Positions 57,381 to 64,000 of a DNA stretch of 64,000 bases are shown in pieces (position 1 is the stretch's first letter; every line of letters starts with the position of its first letter). The notes below the pieces were generated by a model that was not told the DNA's origin, did no database searches, and worked only from the letters and a program-made list of their open reading frames with translations. Position numbers and translations under genes: made by a program. This DNA is from Prodigiosinella confusarubida (GTDB lineage Bacteria > Pseudomonadota > Gammaproteobacteria > Enterobacterales > Enterobacteriaceae): NCBI RefSeq assembly GCF_002847015.1, contig NZ_CP025085.1, forward strand, positions 4,216,001 through 4,280,000, given 5' to 3'.

Positions 57381-57977
57381 CTATGCCAAGCCCAACGCTC
57401 GTTTAACTGGAGCGAAACTGCTCCTGTGATGATGGGTAGCCCCTAAGGTAGCCAGTTTTTCCAGGTGATAAGCGGTAGGATAGCCTTTATGCTGCGCAAA
57501 ACCATAAGCGGGGAAAATCTTGTCCAACGCTTCCATTTCCCAGTCTCGCGTGACTTTGGCAAGTATTGATGCGGCACTAATCTCCGGTACGAGGTCATCA
57601 CCCTTCACCACCGCCAACGACGGCATGGGTAGCATCGGGCAGCGATTACCATCGATTAAAACATAATCAGGCGTCAAGACCAAACCAGCGACTGCGCGTT
57701 GCATTGCCAACATTGTGGCATGCAGAATATTCAGTTGATCAATCTCTTCCGGTTCTGCACGTCCCAGACTCCAGGCTAGCGCCTTGTCCTTAATTTCGTC
57801 ATACAGAGAAAGACGGCGTTTTTCACTCAATTTCTTCGAGTCCGCCAACCCGACAATCGGGCGATTAGGATCAAGAATCACTGCCGCAGTAACAACTGCG
57901 CCCACTAACGGGCCTCGCCCTACTTCATCAACCCCGGCAATACAGGTTGCCTGAGGGTAACTAAATGATTTATTCAT
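57381..57977 (-). CDS. rnhB: Ribonuclease HII
   Basis: 198 residues with the RNase HII active site: D17 and E18 in [12 protein letters not shown], and a further aspartate in [10 protein letters not shown]. It cleaves RNA in RNA-DNA hybrids and starts removal of misincorporated ribonucleotides. Its start overlaps the lpxB stop by 4 bp, so the two are translationally coupled. Confidence 0.96.
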   Translation of the reverse strand: MNKSFSYPQATCIAGVDEVGRGPLVGAVVTAAVILDPNRPIVGLADSKKLSEKRRLSLYDEIKDKALAWSLGRAEPEEIDQLNILHATMLAMQRAVAGLVLTPDYVLIDGNRCPMLPMPSLAVVKGDDLVPEISAASILAKVTRDWEMEALDKIFPAYGFAQHKGYPTAYHLEKLATLGATHHHRSSFAPVKRALGLA

Positions 57978-59122
57978 GATTTTGATAATTCCAGTACTGC
58001 CTGAGCAGCCTGCTCGTCAGCATTACAGCGAATCTGTTCATGCAACGTCAGGAAATTACCCTGCAACGCGACGGCATCTTCTCCTCTTTGCAGCCAAGGC
58101 ATCAGAGCTGCCGCCAACTTGTCCGGAGTGCAATCCGCTTGCAGTAACTCTTTAACCAGTTCACGACCAGCCAACAGATTAGGTAACGATACCCAAGGGG
58201 TTTTTACCAGTTTCTGGGCCAACCAGAAGGTAAACGGCTTCATTCGGTAACCCACTACCATCGGGCATTTTGCCAGCATACACTCCAGTGCAGCCGTACC
58301 GGAGGCCAGTAATGTGGCGTCACTGGCCACCATAGCTTCGCGGGCATGACCATCCAGCATGTGAACTGTCAATTCCGGTGCTACTACATCTTTTACCTGC
58401 TCAAATTGAGCCCGACGTTTGCTATTAACCAACGGCACCACGATTTCAAGTTCTGGGTAAGTTTGTCGTAGCAACTGCGCCGTTTTAAGAAAATCGGCAC
58501 TCAGCATTTCCACCTCGGCACTCCGGCTACCCGGTAGCAACGCCAGACAACGTGCATCCACCGCCAACCCCAGAGCAATGCGTGCAGCCTGTTTATCGGG
58601 ATGTAATGGCATGGCATCAGCCATGGTATGACCGATAAAACGGCAGGGGACATTAAAACGATCATAAAACGCTTTTTCAAAAGGCAGAAATGCCAGAACC
58701 AGATCTGTTGACCGGCCAATTTTGAAAACCCGTTTCTGTCGCCAGGCCCATACTGATGGGCTGACATAATGAATGGTTTTGATTCCACGCTGCTTCAGAC
58801 GTCCTTCCAGCGTGATATTGAAATCAGGTGCGTCAATCCCAACAAAAACATCTGGCTTCAATTCACTGAAGCGGCGTGTTAAATCACGACGAATCTTTAA
58901 TAACCGAGGCAGACGTTCCAGTACTTCGACCACTCCCATGACTGCCAACTCCTCCATTTCGTACCAGGCTTCACATCCTTCCTGCAACATCTGCGGTCCG
59001 GCAACGCCCACAAAACGGACATCCGGTATTTTGGCCTTAAGTGCGCGAATTAATCCGGCACCAAGAATATCGCCGGAGGTTTCCCCGGCGACTATTCCGA
59101 TAATGAGTGGGCGCGGAGTCAT
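57974..59122 (-). CDS. lpxB: Lipid-A-disaccharide synthase
   Basis: 382 residues of the GT-B family Lpx[15 protein letters not shown] at the N-terminus, [11 protein letters not shown] and [13 protein letters not shown]. It condenses UDP-2,3-diacylglucosamine with lipid X to form the lipid A disaccharide at the inner membrane. It is 3 bp after lpxA and overlaps rnhB. Confidence 0.96.
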   Translation of the reverse strand: MTPRPLIIGIVAGETSGDILGAGLIRALKAKIPDVRFVGVAGPQMLQEGCEAWYEMEELAVMGVVEVLERLPRLLKIRRDLTRRFSELKPDVFVGIDAPDFNITLEGRLKQRGIKTIHYVSPSVWAWRQKRVFKIGRSTDLVLAFLPFEKAFYDRFNVPCRFIGHTMADAMPLHPDKQAARIALGLAVDARCLALLPGSRSAEVEMLSADFLKTAQLLRQTYPELEIVVPLVNSKRRAQFEQVKDVVAPELTVHMLDGHAREAMVASDATLLASGTAALECMLAKCPMVVGYRMKPFTFWLAQKLVKTPWVSLPNLLAGRELVKELLQADCTPDKLAAALMPWLQRGEDAVALQGNFLTLHEQIRCNADEQAAQAVLELSKS

Positions 59123-59125
59123 AAA

Positions 59126-59914
59126 TCAGCGGATAATACCGCGCGTCGAGCGGGCAAAGAAGTCGAGAAACACTTGTACTGCCGGATGACTAACGGCCAG
59201 TGCTTCAATCTCGGGTTTAACATCGTCGAGTGTTCTACCACTGCGGTAAATTAATTTGTAGGTGTTACGAATAGCATGCTGGGTTTCTTTATCAAAACCA
59301 CGGCGTTTCAGACCTTCAATATTAATCCCGAACGGTGTGGCGTGATTGCCTTGGGCAATAACATAAGGTGGAACATCCTGCGCTACGCCGGAACAACCAC
59401 CAACCATAACATGCGCACCAATAACACAAAATTGATGAACCGCCGTCATCCCGCCGATAATGGCGTAATCACCGATGTAGACATGACCACCCAACGTTGC
59501 ATTGTTAGCCAAAATACAACGGTCACCAACCATGCAGTCATGGGCAATATGTGTATTGATCATCAATAAATTGTCGTTACCGACTTTAGTCAACCCACCA
59601 CCTTGTACCGTGCCACGATGAATACTCACACTTTCGCGAATACGGTTACGATCGCCAATCTCGACACATGTCGGCTCTCCCGCATATTTCAGATCCTGAT
59701 TAACTTCACCAATAGAGGCAAACTGATAAATTTCATTATCACAACCAATTTTAGTGATACCGTTAACCACAACGTGAGATTTGAGTACCGTTCCTGCACC
59801 GATTTCGACCTGAGAACCGACATAACAAAACGGACCGATATGCACACCGGCACCGATAACAGCACCCTCTTCAATAACCGAGCTGGGATGAATAAAGGCA
59901 GTTTTATCTATCAC
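59126..59914 (-). CDS. lpxA: UDP-N-acetylglucosamine acyltransferase
   Basis: 262 residues, the E. coli length, when started at the GTG at 59914 ([12 protein letters not shown]); the ATG-like extension upstream lies within fabZ. Left-handed beta-helix hexapeptides fill the N-terminal two-thirds, with the catalytic base H125 in THIAHDC. It adds the first acyl chain to UDP-GlcNAc in lipid A synthesis. It begins 4 bp after fabZ. Confidence 0.96.
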   Translation of the reverse strand: MIDKTAFIHPSSVIEEGAVIGAGVHIGPFCYVGSQVEIGAGTVLKSHVVVNGITKIGCDNEIYQFASIGEVNQDLKYAGEPTCVEIGDRNRIRESVSIHRGTVQGGGLTKVGNDNLLMINTHIAHDCMVGDRCILANNATLGGHVYIGDYAIIGGMTAVHQFCVIGAHVMVGGCSGVAQDVPPYVIAQGNHATPFGINIEGLKRRGFDKETQHAIRNTYKLIYRSGRTLDDVKPEIEALAVSHPAVQVFLDFFARSTRGIIR

Positions 59915-59918
59915 GCTA

Positions 59919-60374
59919 TCAAACCTCCCGACGACGAGCACACATCATTTCAGCTTCACAAGCCACTTCTCCATCGACTTTGGCTACACCTTTAAAACGG
60001 GCGACACCACGACGTTCTTTAATAAACTCGACTTCCAGGATCATCTGATCACCTGGCTCTACCGGGCGTTTAAAACGGGCTTCATCAATGGCAGCAAAAT
60101 AATAGAGTTCGCCAGGTTCAAGTTTACCAACACTTTTAAATGCCAATATTCCGGTTGCCTGTGCCATTGCTTCCAAAATCAGTACACCGGGGAAAATAGG
60201 CTTCCCTGGGAAATGCCCTTGAAAAAAAGGCTCATTGAAAGAAACATTTTTAACCGCACGTAAAAATTTCCCTGCTTCAAAATCCAGCACACGATCTACC
60301 AGCAAAAAAGGATAACGATGCGGTAACAACTCCAGAATTTCTTCAATATTCAGAGTATGGGTGTCAGTATTCAA
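59919..60374 (-). CDS. fabZ: 3-hydroxyacyl-[acyl-carrier-protein] dehydratase FabZ
   Basis: 151 residues when started at the TTG at 60374 ([13 protein letters not shown]), matching the E. coli length and start usage; an ATG six codons earlier is possible. Hotdog fold with catalytic H54 ([11 protein letters not shown]) and E68 (LEAMAQATG). It dehydrates 3-hydroxyacyl-ACP and competes with LpxA/LpxD for the same precursors, which makes its place inside the lpx operon meaningful. Confidence 0.95.
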   Translation of the reverse strand: MNTDTHTLNIEEILELLPHRYPFLLVDRVLDFEAGKFLRAVKNVSFNEPFFQGHFPGKPIFPGVLILEAMAQATGILAFKSVGKLEPGELYYFAAIDEARFKRPVEPGDQMILEVEFIKERRGVARFKGVAKVDGEVACEAEMMCARRREV

Positions 60375-60525
60375 AATACTCTTCCTGTCCATATAAAATT
60401 GATGTCATCAACAACACGGCTCGTATAGTTCCTAAAACAGGGAACATCAAGCAGGCCGCAAATAAGGATTAAGCGCCTTTGCGCTCGTCTTGCTTGTAAA
60501 ACACGGCGGAGATAAATATTGGTGA

Positions 60526-61548
60526 CTAGATTTTTCCGAGCTTGCGCTCAACAGCTTTCAGCCGCTTACTTATATCATCAATATTCATTACCAATGCTGC
60601 GGTCTTACGCCAGACTTTATTGGGCTGCAACGGAATTCCTGATGAATAGACGCCAGGCTCGGTGATAGGGCGCATTACCATACCCATGCCAGTCACTGTT
60701 ACTTTGTCACAAATTTCCATATGACCATTAATCACGCTGGCCCCACCAATCATGCAATAACGGCCGATCTTCAAACTTCCTGCCATAATCACACCACCAG
60801 CAACTGCGGTATTGTCGCCAATCACAACGTTGTGTGCAATCTGGCACTGGTTATCAATGATGACACCATCACCGATGATCGTATCATCCAATGCGCCACG
60901 ATCGATGGTAGTATTGGCACCGATCTCGACGTGATCACCGATTTTAACCGTCCCTAGTTGTGGTATTTTTATCCAGTTACCACGATCATTCGCATAGCCA
61001 AAACCATCTGCGCCAATCACTGCTCCTGATTGAATCAGACACTTTTTACCCAGCACGACACTATGGTAAATCGTTACATTAGCCCATAAACGGGTTCCTG
61101 CGCCAATTCTGGCATTTTTTCCAATAAAACAACCGGCACCGATCACCGCGCCATCACCTAGTACGGCACCAGATTCAATGACTGCATTGGCACCAACTGA
61201 TACAGAATCCCCCAAACACGCATCGGAAGCAATCACTGAGGCAGGTGATATACCCTGAGCCGGAGTCGGCGTAGTATCCATCAACTGCGCCATACGCGCA
61301 TATGTCAAATAAGGATTCTTTACTACCAACGCAGGAATCTTGCAATAAGGTAAATCCGCTTCTGTCAGTACGACAGCTGATGCTTGCGTATCTGCCAGTT
61401 GTTCACGATAGCGGCTATCAGACAAAAAAGTGATCTGACCTGCCAGTGCTGAATGCATCGACGCAACAGCGGTGATGACGATATCGCCATCACCGTGTAA
61501 TTGAGCATCCAACTGTTGTGCCAAGGCGTCCAGTCGAATTGAAAGCAT
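60526..61548 (-). CDS. lpxD: UDP-3-O-(3-hydroxyacyl)glucosamine N-acyltransferase
   Basis: 340 residues. The N-terminal uridine-binding domain (about 1-100) is followed by a hexapeptide beta-helix with catalytic H239 ([13 protein letters not shown]) and a C-terminal helical tail ([12 protein letters not shown]). It adds the N-linked acyl chain in the third step of lipid A synthesis. It is 3 bp downstream of skp and 151 bp ahead of fabZ. Confidence 0.96.
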   Translation of the reverse strand: MLSIRLDALAQQLDAQLHGDGDIVITAVASMHSALAGQITFLSDSRYREQLADTQASAVVLTEADLPYCKIPALVVKNPYLTYARMAQLMDTTPTPAQGISPASVIASDACLGDSVSVGANAVIESGAVLGDGAVIGAGCFIGKNARIGAGTRLWANVTIYHSVVLGKKCLIQSGAVIGADGFGYANDRGNWIKIPQLGTVKIGDHVEIGANTTIDRGALDDTIIGDGVIIDNQCQIAHNVVIGDNTAVAGGVIMAGSLKIGRYCMIGGASVINGHMEICDKVTVTGMGMVMRPITEPGVYSSGIPLQPNKVWRKTAALVMNIDDISKRLKAVERKLGKI

Positions 61549-61551
61549 GTA

Positions 61552-62049
61552 TTATTTAGCCTGTGTCAACACGTCAGCAGTAATATCTTTTGCATTATCC
61601 GCATAAGCAATAGCATTAGCGTCAATCACAATGTCATAACCCTGCTTTTTAGCAACAGCTTTTACCGCATCCTGAATACGGCTCAAAATCTTGTTACGTT
61701 CTTCCACCTGACGACGACGGTTATCCTGATCGAAAGCCTGCGCTTTGGTAGAAAATTCTTTGCGCTGTGCCATTATCGCTTTTTCCATTTTACTACGATC
61801 ACTGGCTTTCATTGTCGAGCCATCACGCTGTAGTTTCTGCATTTTCCCCTGCAGATCGCGTTCCATAGCCTGTAGTTCAGAAGCACGGCCTTTGAATTCA
61901 TTTTCCAGTTGTTTAGCAACTGTTTCTCGCTGTGGCAGCTGTTGAAAAATGCTGGAAATATTGACAATTGCAATTTTGTCAGCAGCCTGCACGCTGGCTG
62001 AAACAGCCAACACGAAACCAAGACCCGCAGCATACAACCACTTTTTCAC
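61552..62049 (-). CDS. skp: Periplasmic chaperone Skp (OmpH)
   Basis: 165 residues when started at the GTG at 62049 ([22 protein letters not shown]), because GAGGAG lies 7 nt upstream. Signal peptide cleaved after AQA-type VQA, then the Skp domain with long coiled-coil arms (about 50-130) rich in Lys, Arg and Glu. It holds unfolded outer membrane proteins between the Sec translocon and BamA, which is encoded just upstream. Confidence 0.95.
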   Translation of the reverse strand: MKKWLYAAGLGFVLAVSASVQAADKIAIVNISSIFQQLPQRETVAKQLENEFKGRASELQAMERDLQGKMQKLQRDGSTMKASDRSKMEKAIMAQRKEFSTKAQAFDQDNRRRQVEERNKILSRIQDAVKAVAKKQGYDIVIDANAIAYADNAKDITADVLTQAK

Positions 62050-62179
62050 TATAAAACTCCTCACCCTAACTGATTTGTGCTTTTCACACATTGTTAATCT
62101 GCACAGTACAATGGTTTCGGCACACTAGCTTGAACACCGGCGCCATAATATCCGTGCGACGCTTGCCTATATGATCAGA

Positions 62180-64000
62180 TTACCAGGTCTTACCAATATT
62201 AAACTGGAACTGCTCCGACTTATCCCCACTATATTTCTTAATCGGTTGGGCATAAGAGAATACCAATGGCCCAAGTGGTGACATCCATTGTAGCGCAATA
62301 CCGGAAGAAATACGGATGTTACCAGGGCTATTATAATCAGGTACTCCAGCAGCCACGGTTTGTGCTGTATTTTCCCAGTGGGTATCCCATACCGTACCAG
62401 CATCCACAAAGAGGGAAGTACGTACTGAACTGGCGTATTTCTCACTGATGAACGGTGTCGGAACGATTAATTCACCACTCATCACTGCCATAGCATTCCC
62501 GCCAACAGCATCACTGCTATTGTCGATCGGGCAATTGGCATAAGACGCCGCACCAGAAGCACAATTGTAATAAGCCGCCTTCGGACCAATCGTGTTAGAA
62601 CGGAAACCACGCACGGTACTGGAACCACCAGCATAGAAGTTATCGTAGAACGGCACTTCTTTTCCGCCCAGGCCATCAGCGAATCCGGCTTTGGTCCTGC
62701 CCATCAACACCCAATCATGGTTTTCACTCAGTGGGAAATAGCTCGTTGAATCAAAAGTCAGCTTATAGTATTCGTTATCCGAACCTGGCACGGTCACTTT
62801 TGCATTCAGAGAAGCACGGCTACCTGCTGTTGGGAAATAACCACGATCAAGGTTGTTATAAGTCCAACCGGTTTTTGCAAAGAAATCGTTCGCCGAGACG
62901 TCGGCACTGCTAGTAGAGTTAGATTCAGTGACAACATCAGGATGGATACCCATTTTCCCCAGATAACGCCACATAGACACTTGTGGCTTCATATCCGATA
63001 GATCATTGTGGACATAATCTAAACCAACGTTCAGCGAGTTATTTTCGTTAACCGGGAAGCCCAGCGTGGCGCCGGTTCCGTAACTGCGGTCAGTATAGTC
63101 GGACAAATCAGCATTATTGGCGTCAAAATTATTATAGAAGATTCGTCCACCTAAACTGACTCCGTCGACCGTAAAATACGGGTCAGTCATGGAGAGTTCA
63201 ATATAGGTCTGGTAATCATTCTTCGTGCCACTAATCCCCACAGAATTACCGGTACCCAACCAGTTATCCTGTTGCACCCCAGCTTGAAAACTGACGCCAC
63301 TTTCCGTACCGAAACCAATACCAAAGTTAAAAGTACCGGTATTTCGTTCTTTTACCTTATAGATGACATCTACTTGATCTGGTGTTCCTGGTACGCGCTG
63401 GGTTTCAACATTTACGCTTTCAAAATAACCCAGACGGTTGAGACGTTCTTTACCTTTTTCGACCAAATTGTTAGCAAGCCAACCGCCTTCCATCTGGCGC
63501 ATTTCCCGCCGTAGCACAGAATCTTTGGACGTATCGTTACCTTCAAAACGGATACGGCGTACAGAAAAGCGATTCCCCGTATCAACATTGATATTCAAGC
63601 GAACCGTTTTATCCGCATCGTTGATTTCAGGCTGGGTAACCACACGTGGATAGGCATAGCCATAACGCCCCAACAGTTTCTTGATATCATCTTCCATCCG
63701 GGTCACTTTAGTGCCGTTATACAGCTCTCCCGGCTGGATTTTGGTCAGCGCCTCGATTTCAGCCGAATGGCCAGCCAGATTGCCACGGACCGTCACACCA
63801 GACAGCTTGTATTGCTCGCCTTCGGTCAGGTTAATGGTGATGTAAATACCTTTTTTGTCTGGCGTCAGGCTAACCTGCGTCGAATCGATTTTGAAACGTG
63901 CATAACCACGATCCAAATAGAAACTACGCAATGTTTCCAGGTCACCGGAAAGTTTTTGCTTCTGATATTTACGATCGCCGACAACATTCCACCAGGGAAC
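62180..64000 (-). CDS. bamA: Outer membrane protein assembly factor BamA (5' end outside window)
   Basis: The reading frame is open from the right window edge to the stop, giving the C-terminal 606 residues of an ~800-residue protein. It holds part of POTRA domains 3-5 ([39 protein letters not shown]) and the complete 16-stranded barrel, with the VRGF loop motif (STVRGFRSN) and terminal FNIGKTW. BamA inserts beta-barrel proteins into the outer membrane. It is followed by skp. Confidence 0.97.
   Translation of the reverse strand, partial: VPWWNVVGDRKYQKQKLSGDLETLRSFYLDRGYARFKIDSTQVSLTPDKKGIYITINLTEGEQYKLSGVTVRGNLAGHSAEIEALTKIQPGELYNGTKVTRMEDDIKKLLGRYGYAYPRVVTQPEINDADKTVRLNINVDTGNRFSVRRIRFEGNDTSKDSVLRREMRQMEGGWLANNLVEKGKERLNRLGYFESVNVETQRVPGTPDQVDVIYKVKERNTGTFNFGIGFGTESGVSFQAGVQQDNWLGTGNSVGISGTKNDYQTYIELSMTDPYFTVDGVSLGGRIFYNNFDANNADLSDYTDRSYGTGATLGFPVNENNSLNVGLDYVHNDLSDMKPQVSMWRYLGKMGIHPDVVTESNSTSSADVSANDFFAKTGWTYNNLDRGYFPTAGSRASLNAKVTVPGSDNEYYKLTFDSTSYFPLSENHDWVLMGRTKAGFADGLGGKEVPFYDNFYAGGSSTVRGFRSNTIGPKAAYYNCASGAASYANCPIDNSSDAVGGNAMAVMSGELIVPTPFISEKYASSVRTSLFVDAGTVWDTHWENTAQTVAAGVPDYNSPGNIRISSGIALQWMSPLGPLVFSYAQPIKKYSGDKSEQFQFNIGKTW

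Noticed and set aside
1-64000. CRISPR arrays, tRNA/rRNA genes, prophage or intact insertion sequences
   Set aside because: By reading, I found no regularly spaced repeats, no tRNA-like cloverleaf with flanking signals, and no transposase or phage structural genes. A dedicated tRNA or ncRNA scan was not possible.

Overview
The window reads as a chromosomal segment of a Gram-negative enterobacterium, most probably Pectobacteriaceae (Dickeya, Pectobacterium, Musicola or Brenneria-like). This rests on the Enterobacterales order bamA-skp-lpxD-fabZ-lpxA-lpxB-rnhB-dnaE-accA-gloA2-tilS-rof-yaeP-yaeQ, close E. coli-type versions of rdgC, aroL, ppnP, mutS and nfsB, and about 200-bp imperfect-palindromic repeats of a kind I recall from these genera. 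The genus is inferred, not proven.

Layout. 0.1-4.5 kb: rdgC, a chemoreceptor, ppnP and aroL. 4.8-10.2 kb: an accessory stretch of small detoxification-type genes (a PhzF-family enzyme, three GNAT acetyltransferases including an MnaT-like one, an AhpD/CMD-family protein) with a MocR-type and an XRE-cupin regulator. 10.3-18.4 kb: periplasmic asparaginase, a MetE-like methyltransferase, a LysR regulator divergent from an M20 peptidase plus MFS transporter operon, another GNAT and another LysR gene. 18.5-22.8 kb: an unrecognised 200-aa protein and a four-gene operon resembling Pseudomonas siaABCD, in which the phosphatase carries CBS-like domains instead of a membrane sensor. 22.9-26.8 kb: a tight operon of an argininosuccinate-synthase-like ligase, a 2-oxoglutarate/Fe(II) dioxygenase and an EamA exporter, with a divergent LysR regulator. 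This is the best candidate for an undescribed pathway, probably a modified amino acid that is made and exported.

26.9-32.4 kb: yjdM, an MbfA-type ferritin-like/VIT iron transporter, a PaaI-type thioesterase, a second chemoreceptor and yehS. 32.4-45.0 kb: a complete nitrate assimilation locus: nasR, a sigma-54-type promoter, a leader with an intrinsic terminator, ABC transporter nrtA-nrtB-nrtD, a 1398-aa fusion of a NasC-like flavoprotein with NirB and NirD, nitrate reductase nasA, and cobA for siroheme. Nitrate is imported, reduced by NasA to nitrite and then by the fusion protein to ammonium. NasR probably relieves termination in the leader.

45.3-64.0 kb: nfsB, mutS, an NlpE-like lipoprotein reduced to its N-terminal domain, yaeQ, yaeP-rof, tilS, gloA2, accA, dnaE, rnhB, the lipid A genes lpxB, lpxA, fabZ and lpxD, the chaperone skp, and bamA running off the right edge. 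No tRNA, rRNA, CRISPR array, intact insertion sequence or prophage was recognised.
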